Positions 42,567 through 52,056 are shown, counted from the first letter of the stretch. The stretch is 64,000 bases of DNA from DASUXA01 sp036378155 (GCA_036378155.1 DASUXA010000104.1:1-64000); one strand, 5' to 3'. Made by a program: numbers and translations. The notes: generated from the sequence alone by a model not told the origin.

Positions 42567-44048
42567 TCACGGTCGGCGCACCCGCACCGCGCCGAAGAAC
42601 CCGGTCACGTAGTAGTCGCCGCTCGCCATCGGGATGTACCGACCACCGAGCGTGTTGAGCCGGTGGGTACGCCCGAGCGTGATCTCGCCGCGCGGGTCGC
42701 CGTTCGCCCAGTCCGTCGGGACCAGGGTGTACTGACCGTCGCGGACGGTACACAGGGTGACCGTCTCGTCCCGCGTCGACACCGGTCCGACGCCGGACGC
42801 CAGCGCCATCGAACGCGACCAGCCACGCTCCAACCGGCGCCGCGCCGGATTCCACACCACCTGCTCGGCTCGCCCGAGCGCGGGGGTCGACACGCCGAAC
42901 GCGAACAGCGCCGGATCGAGGGGCGCGGGGTGCGCCCGGTCCGCCGCCGGGGCGGTGACATACAGCGCGCGGTACCCGAACACCAGCGGCGCCCGCGTCC
43001 GGGCACCGGTCGTGAGCGGCAGGCGACCGGCCAGGCGGGAGCAGCCCGCCGGTACCCGGTCCCGCCAGAACACCGTGGCACGCGCCGAGTCGCCGCCCGG
43101 CGGCGCGTCCGCCACGACAAGCAACCGGTCCGGATCGTCGCCGAACCCCATCAGCGCCGGACCGGCGACCGGTCGGGTGCCGTCCTCGTACCGGTACTGC
43201 CAGGCGCCGTGTCCGGGATCCGCCGAGATCGACCGCCCGGTCCGGACGAACTTGCGCGGGCCGGTCTCGGTCAATACGTAGATCCCGGCTCGCGCGTCGA
43301 GGCACAGCCCGTGCCCGGCGAGCGGGCTGTCCAACGGGTACGCGGCGACTCGCCGCAGGTCGCGATCGGTGACCACGATCGCGTCCGCGGTCGCGGCGAC
43401 CAGGGCGCCGTCGTACGTCATCGCGAGCCCGCGCAGGTGACCGGCGCCGAGGTCGCGAGCGGCGAGGATCTCAATGCCCGTCTCGACTCCGTCCGGTCCC
43501 CGGTCGGCGATCTTCACGATCGCGCCGTCGACGTTGAGGTACCAGTAGCCGTCCCGGTCCAGCACGCCGTACCGGCCGTCGTCGAGCGCCGCACCGGTCA
43601 GCCGGGTGCGCGCCAGCATGTCGCACAGGGGCGGGAGGAACCGCCGCTCGTCGGTGCCCGCCTCGTCGACCAGCGCCACCAGGTCGACGATCTCGGCGGC
43701 GCTCGGCAGGTACCCCTCGCGACCGGGCACCACGAGTTCGTCGATGACGTCGAACCTGCCGCCGTCGATCCGGATCTTCTGCACCCGACCGGTACCGCAG
43801 GCGAGCACCGCCTGCCCGTACCCCTGGTACCGGCGGTGCCCGGCACCGGTGGTACCCGGTCCGCCGGGCACCCACTGGAGCGACGCCTCACGCAGCGTGT
43901 ACCTGCCGGTCCAGGACGAAACCGGAGCGGCGCCGGTACCGGCGGGCCCCCACCCGGCGTGGCTGTACCAGCTGTTACGCATGAGGTACGGGTTGCCCGG
44001 AGGCAGGGCCGCTCGGCCACGCACCGCCGCCTCCGTCGCCGCTGTCAC
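42567..44048 (-). CDS. Hypothetical beta-propeller-like protein, 493 aa
   Basis: No named family recognised. There is no signal peptide or TM segment. After a Trp/Gly-rich start (GNPYLMRNSWYSHAGWGPAG) the protein has recurring beta-strand units of propeller type: VLACGTGRVQKIRIDGGRFD, GRYGVLDRDGYWYLNVDGAI, GLAMTYDGALVAATADAIVV, GLCLDARAGIYVLTETGPRK. It ends with the neat repeat ASGDYYVTGFFGAVRVRRP. Orientation and spacing show a single transcription unit of its own between coaX and lysS. Cytoplasmic propeller with unknown ligand is the best description. The start at GTG 44048 is uncertain. Confidence 0.75.
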   Translation of the reverse strand: MTAATEAAVRGRAALPPGNPYLMRNSWYSHAGWGPAGTGAAPVSSWTGRYTLREASLQWVPGGPGTTGAGHRRYQGYGQAVLACGTGRVQKIRIDGGRFDVIDELVVPGREGYLPSAAEIVDLVALVDEAGTDERRFLPPLCDMLARTRLTGAALDDGRYGVLDRDGYWYLNVDGAIVKIADRGPDGVETGIEILAARDLGAGHLRGLAMTYDGALVAATADAIVVTDRDLRRVAAYPLDSPLAGHGLCLDARAGIYVLTETGPRKFVRTGRSISADPGHGAWQYRYEDGTRPVAGPALMGFGDDPDRLLVVADAPPGGDSARATVFWRDRVPAGCSRLAGRLPLTTGARTRAPLVFGYRALYVTAPAADRAHPAPLDPALFAFGVSTPALGRAEQVVWNPARRRLERGWSRSMALASGVGPVSTRDETVTLCTVRDGQYTLVPTDWANGDPRGEITLGRTHRLNTLGGRYIPMASGDYYVTGFFGAVRVRRP

Positions 44049-44139
44049 ATGACCCCCCGGTTGGCGGCGCTCGGTCGGCGCGCACGCCGGCGTGCCGCCA
44101 CACGCCCGCGTACACCACCAGCATGCAGGCGAACAGTAA

Positions 44140-44172
44140 CGACCGGGTCACCCACCGAGGGTGACCCGGTCG
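44140..44172 (-). terminator. Terminator after coaX
   Basis: A perfect 14-bp stem (arm CGACCGGGTCACCC) with a 5-nt loop, 22 nt after the coaX stop and before the hypothetical propeller gene. Confidence 0.8.
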
Positions 44173-44193
44173 TCAGCGCGCCCAGAGCGCGCC

Positions 44194-44955
44194 TCAGGCG
44201 TTCCGCTCGAAGATCAACCGTAGCCCGATCAGGGTCAACATCGGCTCGTGGTGGGTGATCGTGTGGCACTCCCCGATCACGATCGGCGCGAGCCCGCCGG
44301 TGGCGACCACCGCGGCGACCGGTTCGTCGAGTTCCGCGCTGATCCGGCGGACCAGTCCGTCGACCTGACCGGCGAACCCGAACACCACGCCGGACTGGAG
44401 ACATTCGACGGTGTTCTTACCGATCACCCGGGGCGGCTTGACGAGTTCCACCTTGCGCAACTGAGCGGCTCGCGAGGCGAGCGCGTCGACCGAGATCTCG
44501 ATGCCGGGGGCGAGCGGTCCACCGAGGTACTCGCCGCGTGCCGACACCACGTCGAAGTTGGTGGAGGTACCGAAGTCGACCACGATCGCCGGTCCACCGA
44601 ACAGGGTGTACGCCGCCAGGGTGTTGGCGACCCGGTCGGAGCCGACCTCCTTCGGGTTGTCGATGGCGAGTTGTACCCCGGTCTTGATGCCCGGCTCGAG
44701 GATCACCGCCGGAATGTCCGCGTAGTACCGGGCCAGCATGGTACGCATCGAGCGCAGCGCCGCCGGTACCGTCGAACAGGTCGCCACTCCGGTGATCTCC
44801 ACCGCGTCGCCGGCAAGCAGCCCCCGCAGCATCAACCCCAGTTCGTCGGCGGTGTTCCGGGCATCCGTCTTGATCCGCCAGGAATGCACGATCTTCTCGC
44901 CTTCGAAGGTGGCGAGAACCGTGTTGGTGTTACCGATGTCGATACACAGCAGCAT
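44194..44955 (-). CDS. coaX: Type III pantothenate kinase
   Basis: First step of CoA synthesis from pantothenate. The 253-aa ASKHA-fold enzyme has the N-terminal LLCIDIGNTNTVLATFEGEK, GSDRVANTLAAYTLFGGPAIVVDFGTSTNFDVV and the C-terminal ATGGLAPIV phosphate motif. The ATG at 44955 overlaps the nadC stop by one base (TGATG); a GTG one codon earlier is also possible. It ends the nadB-nadC-coaX run, so NAD and CoA precursors are co-expressed. The mycobacterial orthologue lies in the same order near panC and panD. Confidence 0.95.
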   Translation of the reverse strand: MLLCIDIGNTNTVLATFEGEKIVHSWRIKTDARNTADELGLMLRGLLAGDAVEITGVATCSTVPAALRSMRTMLARYYADIPAVILEPGIKTGVQLAIDNPKEVGSDRVANTLAAYTLFGGPAIVVDFGTSTNFDVVSARGEYLGGPLAPGIEISVDALASRAAQLRKVELVKPPRVIGKNTVECLQSGVVFGFAGQVDGLVRRISAELDEPVAAVVATGGLAPIVIGECHTITHHEPMLTLIGLRLIFERNA

Positions 44956-45845
44956 CACACGCCGTCCCGGGGCCGCAGGTCGAGAGCGATGTCAACGATA
45001 GGCGAGGAGTGGGTGAGCGCTCCGACCGACAGGTAGTCGACGCCGGTCGACGCGTACTCGCGGGCCACCGCGAGGGTCAGCCCGCCGGTCGCCTCCAGTT
45101 CCGCCCGGCCACCGACGGCGGCGACCACCTCGCGCAGCAGGTCCGGCGTCATGTTGTCGCACAGCAGAAACGTCGCGCCCGCCGCCACCGCCTCCACCGC
45201 CTCGGCGACCGTGGTCACCTCGACCTGTACCGCGACGTCCGGGAACGCCTCGCGCACCCGGCGGTACGCCGCGCCGATACCGCCCGCCGCGACCTTGTGG
45301 TTGTCCTTGATCATGGCGACGTCGTACAGACCCATGCGCTTGTTCGTCCCGCCGCCCGCACGCACCGCGTACTTCTCGAGAATCCGCAGACCGGGGGTCG
45401 TCTTGCGGGTGTCGAGCACCGTCGCGCCGGTACCCGCCAGGGCGTCCGCCCACGCCCGGGTGTGGGTCGCCACCCCGGACATCCGGCAGAGCAGGTTGAG
45501 CGCGGTGCGCTCGGCGCTGAGCAGCGCGCGGGTCGGACCGGTCACCGTCGCCAGCACGTCGCCGCGCGCCACCCGCGCGCCGTCCGACGCCTTCGCGACG
45601 AAGTCGACGGTACCGCCGGACGCGGCGTCGAACACCGCCTCGGCGACGGCGAGCCCGGCGAGCACCCCCGGCGACCGGGCGACCAGCTCGGCGCTGTCGA
45701 CCTGTTCGGCGGGAATCGTCGCCGCGCTGGTCACGTCCAGCCGCTGCGGTCCGAGGTCCTCGTCCAGGGCGGTACGCACGACGGCCGCCACCGCGTCCGG
45801 GTCCAGTCCGGCGTCACGCAGGCTGCGCTCGGTCGAGGCTCTCAC
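44955..45845 (-). CDS. nadC: Nicotinate-nucleotide diphosphorylase (carboxylating), quinolinate phosphoribosyltransferase
   Basis: Makes nicotinate mononucleotide from quinolinate and PRPP. The 296-aa protein shows EDLGPQRLDVTSAATIPAEQ at the start, LLCRMSGVATHTRAWADAL, the catalytic VLDTRKTTPGLRILEKYAVR and the C-terminal ELEATGGLTLAVAREYASTG with VDYLSVGALTHS. GTG 45845 overlaps the nadB stop (GTGA), so the two are translationally coupled. The longer upstream open frame is a shadow of nadB. Confidence 0.96.
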   Translation of the reverse strand: MRASTERSLRDAGLDPDAVAAVVRTALDEDLGPQRLDVTSAATIPAEQVDSAELVARSPGVLAGLAVAEAVFDAASGGTVDFVAKASDGARVARGDVLATVTGPTRALLSAERTALNLLCRMSGVATHTRAWADALAGTGATVLDTRKTTPGLRILEKYAVRAGGGTNKRMGLYDVAMIKDNHKVAAGGIGAAYRRVREAFPDVAVQVEVTTVAEAVEAVAAGATFLLCDNMTPDLLREVVAAVGGRAELEATGGLTLAVAREYASTGVDYLSVGALTHSSPIVDIALDLRPRDGV

Positions 45846-47521
45846 GTCAACGGCTCCCAGGTCTCGGTCAGTACCCCATGCGTGGTCGCACCCGCGTCGG
45901 TGGTCACACCCGCGTCGCGCAAGCTCATCAGCAGGTGCCCCAGCCACGCGTCCGACGCGGCCGGGAAGTCCTCGCGCCAGTGGCAGCCGCGCGTCTCCTC
46001 GCGCCGGCTCGCCGCCGCGACCAGCGCGCTCGCCACGGTCACCAGGTTCGTCGCCTCCCAGGTACCGGTCGCGGCAGACCCGCGACTTTCCCCCAGAGCG
46101 CTGAGTTCGCCGGCTGCCGAAGCGAGCGAGCCGGCGGAGCGCAGCACTCCGGCGTACCGGCTCATCGCCTGCTGAAGCGGCTCGCGCACGGTCGTGTCGA
46201 CCACCCAGCCGCCGTCGGTCGCCGGTACCGGGTCCGCCTGCGCGGGCAGATGCCGGGCGACGTCGTCGGCGATCCGCCGCGCGAAGACCAGCCCCTCCAG
46301 CAGGGAATTCGACGCCAGCCGGTTCGCGCCGTGCACTCCGGTGCAGGCGACCTCGCCGCAGGCGTACAGCCCCGGAATCGAGGTCGCGCCGTGCCGGTCG
46401 GTACGCACCCCGCCGCTGGCGTAGTGCGCGGCGGGCGCGACCGGGATCAGGTCGGTCGTCGGATCGACGCCGGCCGCCCGGCACGAGGCGGTAATGGTGG
46501 GGAACCGGGTCGCGACGTCCGGGATGTGCCGGGCGTCCAGCCACACGTGGTCGGTACCGTCCGCCAGCATCTGCCGGTGGATCGCCTTGGCGACCACGTC
46601 GCGTGGCGCCAGCTCGGCGAGTTCGTGCTGACCCAGCATGAACCTCTTGCCGTCGGCGTCCACCAGGTACGCGCCCTCGCCGCGCATCGCCTCGGAGACC
46701 AGCGGCTGCTGGGCACGGCGCGGCGCGCCGTGCGGGTCGCCGGTGGGCGGCAGGTACAGCGCGGTCGGGTGGAACTGGACGAACTCCAGGTCGGTCACCA
46801 CGGCACCGGCGCGCAACGCGAGCGCCACGCCGTCGCCGGTGGACACCACCGGGTTGGTGGTGACCGCGTACACCTGCCCCATCCCGCCGGTCGCCAGGAC
46901 GACCGCGCGGGCCAGGATCGCGCCGACCCCGTCCGGCGTGCCCTCCCCGAGTACGTGCAGAGTCAGTCCGCACGCCCGCCCGTCGGCGGCGCGCAGCAGG
47001 TCGAGCACGAGCGCGTGATCGACCACCCTGATCCACGGGTCGCGCAGGATGGCGGCGTGCAGCGCCCGCTGCACCTCCGCCCCGGTCGCGTCGCCACCGG
47101 CGTGCACGATCCGGTTCGCGTGGTGCCCGCCCTCGCGGGTCAGCATCAGCGACCCGTCCGGGTTGCGGTCGAAATCGGCGCCCCAGCGCATGAGTTCGCG
47201 TACCCGGTCCGGTCCCTCGCTGACCAGGATGTCGACGGCGGCGCGGTCGCAGAGCCCGACACCGGCGACGAGGGTGTCCCGCGCGTGCGAGGCGGGCGTG
47301 TCGAGCGGGTCGAGCACCGCCGCGATCCCGCCCTGCGCCCACCGGGTCGAGCCGTCGTCGATGTTCACCTTCGTGATCACCGTGACGTGCAGCCCTGCCG
47401 CGCGCAGATGCAGCGCGGCGGTCAGCCCGGCGACGCCGGAACCCACCACCGCCACGTCGGTGGTTTCGTACCAGCCCGGTTCGGGCGCCGCGAGCCGGGT
47501 CGGCAGGGACGGTAAGCGCAC
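45842..47521 (-). CDS. nadB: L-aspartate oxidase
   Basis: FAD enzyme that oxidises aspartate to iminoaspartate, the first step of de novo NAD synthesis. The 559-aa chain has the FAD motif VAVVGSGVAGLTAALHLRAA, the STRWAQGGIAAVLDP motif, FVQFHPTALYLPP, GEGAYLVDADGKRF and CGEVACTGVHGANRLASNSL. The only in-frame start near the FAD domain and downstream of the preceding lipoprotein gene is GTG 47521; its third codon is TTA. nadA, the quinolinate synthase, is not in the window, so the operon here is nadB-nadC without nadA. Confidence 0.94.
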   Translation of the reverse strand: MRLPSLPTRLAAPEPGWYETTDVAVVGSGVAGLTAALHLRAAGLHVTVITKVNIDDGSTRWAQGGIAAVLDPLDTPASHARDTLVAGVGLCDRAAVDILVSEGPDRVRELMRWGADFDRNPDGSLMLTREGGHHANRIVHAGGDATGAEVQRALHAAILRDPWIRVVDHALVLDLLRAADGRACGLTLHVLGEGTPDGVGAILARAVVLATGGMGQVYAVTTNPVVSTGDGVALALRAGAVVTDLEFVQFHPTALYLPPTGDPHGAPRRAQQPLVSEAMRGEGAYLVDADGKRFMLGQHELAELAPRDVVAKAIHRQMLADGTDHVWLDARHIPDVATRFPTITASCRAAGVDPTTDLIPVAPAAHYASGGVRTDRHGATSIPGLYACGEVACTGVHGANRLASNSLLEGLVFARRIADDVARHLPAQADPVPATDGGWVVDTTVREPLQQAMSRYAGVLRSAGSLASAAGELSALGESRGSAATGTWEATNLVTVASALVAAASRREETRGCHWREDFPAASDAWLGHLLMSLRDAGVTTDAGATTHGVLTETWEPLT

Positions 47522-47585
47522 CCGGACAGTGAACCGAACCGCGCCGACCGCAACGTCTCCGGGGTGGCGGGTCGCGGTCTGGATC

Positions 47586-48479
47586 TCACTTCGGCAGCGG
47601 CTTGCCGCCCAGCCCCTTGATCGAACCGGTGGTCTTCTTCGCCGAGTTGTACGCCATGGCGAAGCACCGGTCGCCACGGTCGCCGTACGCCCAGTGGTCC
47701 TTGACGAAGCCGGTGGACAGCCAGGCGATGTCGGTACGGGCGATCGGGAAGGACAGCCCGAGAAAACGGGCGACCATGTGCTGACATCCGTCCAGACCGA
47801 TCCGTCGGCGCACGTCGACGCTCGACGAGTACGGCCCGGCCGGCGCGAGGTAGGTGCCCGCGTATTCGCCGCTGTGCGACTTCGCGCAGTCGGCGGGGTC
47901 GACGGTATTGATGCCGTCCGAATCGCGGGTGACGTCGATGCAGCCCATCGCCAGCGGACGCGCGCCGCGCAGCCCGTCCTTCGCGCTGTCGTGCGCGGTC
48001 ACCAGGTCGTGCCGGTACGTCCGGATCGAAACCAGGTCGCAGCGGTAGTACCGGGCGCCTACCGCCCACTGCTTCGCGCTCGGCGTCAGCAGCACCAGGT
48101 CGAGACGGGCGTCGTACCAGTCGCCGCCGAGATAGTCCTTGGTCGCCGCGGCGCAGTCGCGGTACGCCGCGCGCATGGCGGCGCTGTCCGCAGCCGGTAC
48201 CGACTTTCCGACAGCCGAACCCGAGAACTGTCCGACGTGGGCGGTTTCGGTCTGGTGGCTGAGCGAGCACGAGTCGACCAGCGAGGTGTTGCTGGTCGTC
48301 ACGTCGACGGAGACGTCGGCTGTGGTGGACCAGCAGTCGCCGACGACCGGTACCCGGATGGTCGGCTCGGGCAGCGCCGGCCAGTCGTCGGTCAGATTGC
48401 CGTCGACGCCCGCCGGCGCGCATCCGGCGAGCATCGCCAACGCGATCCCCGCGACGACCGCCGCGATCCCCCGTCGCAC
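47586..48479 (-). CDS. Septum-formation-family lipoprotein (copy 1)
   Basis: A 297-aa lipoprotein with signal GIAAVVAGIALAMLAGC (lipobox LAGC) and a domain with evenly spread cysteines (DCWSTTADVS, SLVDSCSLSHQTETAHVGQF, YRDCAAATKDYLGGDWYDAR, YYRCDLVSIRTY). It belongs to the septum formation family of actinobacteria, in which two repeats each hold a conserved GxC...H-x-x-E-x pattern (here SLSHQTETAHVG and AKSHSGEYAGTY). No catalytic function is known. GGGAGG lies before the GTG at 48479. A second, related lipoprotein follows upstream (48632-49528), so this is a tandem duplication set between panD and nadB. Confidence 0.8.
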   Translation of the reverse strand: MRRGIAAVVAGIALAMLAGCAPAGVDGNLTDDWPALPEPTIRVPVVGDCWSTTADVSVDVTTSNTSLVDSCSLSHQTETAHVGQFSGSAVGKSVPAADSAAMRAAYRDCAAATKDYLGGDWYDARLDLVLLTPSAKQWAVGARYYRCDLVSIRTYRHDLVTAHDSAKDGLRGARPLAMGCIDVTRDSDGINTVDPADCAKSHSGEYAGTYLAPAGPYSSSVDVRRRIGLDGCQHMVARFLGLSFPIARTDIAWLSTGFVKDHWAYGDRGDRCFAMAYNSAKKTTGSIKGLGGKPLPK

Positions 48480-48631
48480 CCCGTTGCCTCCCTGTCGCTG
48501 GTCAGATGGGCAGCCTAGTCGGCTCGGCACCGGTACCCGCCGGGTGCCGGACCACGGTGCACAGTGTCCAGTGCGTCGTCGTCCCGACGAACGCGACCGC
48601 GTCACGCAGCGCGAGCGCGCCGCCGGTGCGG

Positions 48632-49528
48632 TCAGCTCTTCAGCGGAGCGCTCCCGATGTTCTTCAAGGTGCCCCGGTACAGCCGGGTGTGCTCGCCGTT
48701 GAACGCCACCGCGTAGCACAGCACCGTGCGGTCACCCAGCTCCCACTGGTTCTCGTTGTAGTAGTTCCAGAACCAGCCCAGGTCGGAACGCCTGCCCCAA
48801 GCGCTGCCCACGTACTTGCCGACCACGTGTTCGCAACCCGACTCGGCGGGGTCGTTCTTGTCGTTGTCGCCCGGGTACGCGCCGGTGGGAGCCGTGTACA
48901 GCCCGGCGAACTCACCGCGATGCGGCTTGGCGCAGTCCACAGGTCGCATCTCGCCCAGCCGCCCGTCCGAGGTCTCGGTCGCGTCGAAGCAGGTGTTCGC
49001 CAGCGACCGTGCACCGCGCAGCCCGTCCTTCAACGACCAGCTCACCATCTGGTACTTGAAGGTGTAGCCGTCGGTGCTCATGACGTCGCAGCGGAACCAC
49101 CGCGCGCCGCCCTTCCACGCGGGGTTGTCCGGCTCGACCAGGTTCACCATGACCAACCCGGTGTGCCAGTCCGCGCCGAGGAAGTCGTTCGCCTTCTGGC
49201 TACAGGTGGCGTACGCGGCGCGCTGCTCCGGACCGCCCGCGGGCGGCGTCGTGGTCCGCTTCGCGGCGTCGCCGGTGTAGCTGCCGACATAGATCGTCTC
49301 GACCGCGTGGCTCGTGGTGCACGGCACCGGCTGGTCGGTCGTGGCGTCCCAGGTGGCGCCCGGCTTGGCGGCGTAGCAGACGCCCGCCGTCGGCACGATC
49401 ATCTTCGGTTCGCCGACCGCGGGCCAGTCGTCGACGAGGTTGCCGTCCGTCCCGGCGGGCACCGAACAACCCGCCAGAGCGACAGCCGACACAGCGGCCA
49501 GCCCGATGATCGTGACCCACCGTCGCAA
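48632..49528 (-). CDS. Septum-formation-family lipoprotein (copy 2)
   Basis: A 298-aa paralogue of the preceding protein: signal WVTIIGLAAVSAVALAGC (lipobox LAGC), then DGNLVDDWPAVGEPKMIVPT, shared with copy 1 (DGNLTDDWPALPEPTIRVPV). The repeat pattern is TTSHAVETIYVGSYTGDA and AKPHRGEFAGLYTAP, with matching cysteines. TTG 49528 appears to be the start: AGGAGG lies 5 nt ahead and the signal peptide is then complete. The two copies share clear but moderate identity, so the duplication is old. Function unknown; surface exposure is certain from the lipobox. Confidence 0.8.
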   Translation of the reverse strand: MRRWVTIIGLAAVSAVALAGCSVPAGTDGNLVDDWPAVGEPKMIVPTAGVCYAAKPGATWDATTDQPVPCTTSHAVETIYVGSYTGDAAKRTTTPPAGGPEQRAAYATCSQKANDFLGADWHTGLVMVNLVEPDNPAWKGGARWFRCDVMSTDGYTFKYQMVSWSLKDGLRGARSLANTCFDATETSDGRLGEMRPVDCAKPHRGEFAGLYTAPTGAYPGDNDKNDPAESGCEHVVGKYVGSAWGRRSDLGWFWNYYNENQWELGDRTVLCYAVAFNGEHTRLYRGTLKNIGSAPLKS

Positions 49529-49646
49529 CGGAACCTCCTCGCCGCGCCGGGTGCCGTTTCGGCGCGCCCGGACAGCGAGGCAGCTTACGGTACGGGCCCG
49601 ACAACGCGCTGCCCGTGACGGGACGCCGCCGGGCGCGCCGGCGCGG

Positions 49647-50093
49647 TCAGGCGGCGACCAGGCGAGCGTTCACCGTCAGGTCGCCGCGTACCACGTCGTC
49701 CGCCATGCCGGGCACGGCTTCCGCCGGGTCGGTACCGAGCTCGATGACCCGGTTCGCCGCGTCCACATGGACGATCTTCGGCTGGTACTCGCGGGCGGTG
49801 GCGTCGTCCATCTGCGCGTACGAGATCATGATCACCAGGTCGCCGGGGTGTACCAGGTGCGCAGCCGCGCCGTTGATCCCGATCACACCGCTGCCGCGCT
49901 CGCCCGGGATCACGTACGTCTCCAGGCGCGCGCCGTTGGTCACGTCGACGATCGCCACCTGCTCGCCGGGGAGCAGGTCGGCGGCGTCCAGCAGATCCTG
50001 GTCGATGGTGACCGAGCCGACGTAGTGCAGATCCGCCTGGGTCACCGTGGCCCGGTGGATCTTGGACTTCAGCATGGTACGAGCGAAGATCAC
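49647..50093 (-). CDS. panD: Aspartate 1-decarboxylase
   Basis: Makes beta-alanine for pantothenate. It is a pyruvoyl enzyme formed by self-cleavage at the Gly-Ser bond in LHYVGSVTID (G26-S27 here). Other motifs are TMLKSKIHRATVTQADLHYV and GINGAAAHLVHPGDLVIMIS. The 148-aa chain has a normal length. GTG 50093 overlaps the panC stop (GTGA), so panC and panD are translated together, giving both substrates of pantothenate. The start is two residues longer than in M. tuberculosis. Confidence 0.96.
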   Translation of the reverse strand: MIFARTMLKSKIHRATVTQADLHYVGSVTIDQDLLDAADLLPGEQVAIVDVTNGARLETYVIPGERGSGVIGINGAAAHLVHPGDLVIMISYAQMDDATAREYQPKIVHVDAANRVIELGTDPAEAVPGMADDVVRGDLTVNARLVAA

Positions 50094-50983
50094 GTCAACT
50101 CCAGGGGGGCGTTGTCGATCAGGCGGGTGGCACCCACCCACGCGGCGACCAGCATCCGAGCCGGCCCCGTCGCGGGAGCCGGTCCGAGGTCGGGGTCGGT
50201 GAGTACCAGGTAGTCGAGCTTGGCGACGCCTCGGCCGGTCTCGTCGAACGCGGCTCGGGCAGCCGACAGCGCCGACTCGGCGCCCACACCTCGACCCGCG
50301 GCGTCGGCGCCCGCGCGCAGCGCGGCGGACAATGCCAGCGCGACCCGACGCTCGTCCGGCGACAGGTACCGGTTGCGGCTGGACAGGGCGAGACCGCCCG
50401 GTTCGCGTACCGTCGGCACCCCGACGATCCGCACCGGGAGAGCGGTGTCCCGGACCATCAGGCGTACCAGCGTCAACTGCTGATAGTCCTTCTCGCCGAA
50501 GAACGCGAAATCCGGGCGGGTCAGGTGGAGCAGCTTCAGCACCACGGTCAGTACCCCGTGGAAGAAGCCGGGACGGCTGGCGCCCTCCAGCGTGCCGCCC
50601 AGCGGTCCGGGGTCCACGCGTACCGTCGGCTGCCCGTCCGGGTACATCTCGGACACGCTCGGCGCGAACACCACGTCCGCCCCGTTCGCCGCGCACACCG
50701 CCAAGTCGGCGTCGAGCGTGCGCGGGTACCGGTCGAAGTCCTCGTTCGGTCCGAACTGCAGTGGGTTGACGAAGATCGTGACCAGTACGTGGTCGGCGCG
50801 TTCACGGGCGGCGCGCAGCAGCGCGGCGTGCCCCTCGTGCAGCGCGCCCATCGTCATCACCACGGCGACCGAACCGGTGAGCGCGGCGCGAGCCTCGGCC
50901 AGACCCGCGCGGTCGTGCACCGTCCTCATAGTGCCTGCTTGATTCGCGACTGCGGGGCTCGCAAGCTCACTCCTCGCGCTCAT
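50090..50983 (-). CDS. panC: Pantothenate synthetase
   Basis: Joins pantoate and beta-alanine with ATP. The 297-aa enzyme has the nucleotidyl-transferase motifs: VVMTMGALHEGHAALLRAAR (HIGH-like), FFGEKDYQQLTLVRLM and GLALSSRNRYLSPDERRVAL (KMSKS-like SSRN). ATG 50983 overlaps the stop of the DUF2520 gene (ATGA) and is chosen for that; it adds about 19 residues before the typical start. Gene order DUF2520-panC-panD-...-coaX is conserved in actinobacteria. Confidence 0.96.
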   Translation of the reverse strand: MSARSELASPAVANQAGTMRTVHDRAGLAEARAALTGSVAVVMTMGALHEGHAALLRAARERADHVLVTIFVNPLQFGPNEDFDRYPRTLDADLAVCAANGADVVFAPSVSEMYPDGQPTVRVDPGPLGGTLEGASRPGFFHGVLTVVLKLLHLTRPDFAFFGEKDYQQLTLVRLMVRDTALPVRIVGVPTVREPGGLALSSRNRYLSPDERRVALALSAALRAGADAAGRGVGAESALSAARAAFDETGRGVAKLDYLVLTDPDLGPAPATGPARMLVAAWVGATRLIDNAPLELT

Positions 50984-51912
50984 CGGGACGCTCGCTCGCT
51001 CGGACGCTTGCTGGCGAGGGCGTCCAGCAGCGGCTCGGCGCGGTTCGCATCGAGCCGTCCCGCCGCGATCGCCCGGTCCGCGGTACGCCGGGCCAGCGCA
51101 AGGTAGGTGGGCAGCGATTCCGGCGCGACCGCCTCGAGCGTGTCGACGTGCCGCGCCACGGTACCGACGTCGCCGCGCGCGACCGGTCCAGTCAGCGCCT
51201 CGTCGCCGAGTCGGAGCGTGTTGTCGAGCGCGGCGTGCAGCAACGGGTCGAGTACCCGCTCCGGATGGACCACCCCGGCGTCGCGCAGTCGGTCCATCGC
51301 CTCGTTGACGAGCGTCACCAGGTGGTTCGCGCCGTGCGCGAGGGCGGTGTGGTACAGCGCCCGGCGCTGTTCGGCGACCCACTCGGGGGTACCGCCGAGC
51401 GCGTCGACCAGGTCCGTGGCGAACGCGCGCAGGTCGTCGGGCGCGGTCACGCCGAAGGAGATTCCGGCGTTCAGCCGGTCGAGGTCGTCGAGGCGACCGG
51501 TGAAGGTCATCGCGGGGTGCAGGGCAAGCGGTCGAGCGCCGAGCGCGGCAGCCGGGTGCAGGACGCCGATACCGTGCGCCCCGGAGGTGTGCGCGACGAC
51601 CTGACCAGGCGAGAACGCGTCGGATTCGGCGAGGTGCGCGACGAGCGGGGCGAGGACGTCGTCGGGGACCGCGAGGACGACCAGTCGGGCGACGCGGGCG
51701 ACCTGTTCCGGGTCGCGGCGAGGGGTACCGGGGAGCAGGCGGGAGATCCGCGCGGCGGAGGCGGGGGTGCGGCAAGAGGCCGCGACGACCGGGAATCCGG
51801 CTCGGACCAGCGCGGCGCCCAGTACGGCGCCGACCCGGCCGCTGCCAATGATCCCGACGTCAGGTCGGTGGCCGGCCTGACACGTGGCAGGCTGGCGCGG
51901 CATCGCGCTCAT
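50980..51912 (-). CDS. Rossmann-like DUF2520 dehydrogenase-family protein
   Basis: A 310-aa protein with an N-terminal NAD(P)-binding fold (DVGIIGSGRVGAVLGAALVR) and an all-helical DUF2520 C-terminal domain (GTPEWVAEQRRALYHTALAH, GANHLVTLVNEAMDRLRDAG). The architecture resembles ketopantoate/6-phosphogluconate-type dehydrogenases, and the gene is always near panC in actinobacteria (Rv3603c-like position, from memory). A role as ketopantoate reductase substitute is often suggested by context but not shown here. ATG 51912 is taken as start; ATG 51903 is an alternative. Divergent from the MidA-like gene. Confidence 0.87.
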   Translation of the reverse strand: MSAMPRQPATCQAGHRPDVGIIGSGRVGAVLGAALVRAGFPVVAASCRTPASAARISRLLPGTPRRDPEQVARVARLVVLAVPDDVLAPLVAHLAESDAFSPGQVVAHTSGAHGIGVLHPAAALGARPLALHPAMTFTGRLDDLDRLNAGISFGVTAPDDLRAFATDLVDALGGTPEWVAEQRRALYHTALAHGANHLVTLVNEAMDRLRDAGVVHPERVLDPLLHAALDNTLRLGDEALTGPVARGDVGTVARHVDTLEAVAPESLPTYLALARRTADRAIAAGRLDANRAEPLLDALASKRPSERASR

Positions 51913-52056
51913 GTTCGTGATCCAGTCCTCGTCGATGGGGTACCGGTCGCTGGCAAGTATGCGCTGACATGCATGTACCCGCCCACCTGCTGTGGCAATC
52001 TTCACGGGCGACCTGCCCCGGTACGGTGCGGGGACGGGCGGTTCGGGGAGGCGACG

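Noticed and set aside
47522..47677. N-terminal extension of nadB
   Set aside because: The open frame continues into the lipoprotein gene upstream; the translated extension is Arg/Ser-rich and outside the FAD-domain alignment expected for NadB.
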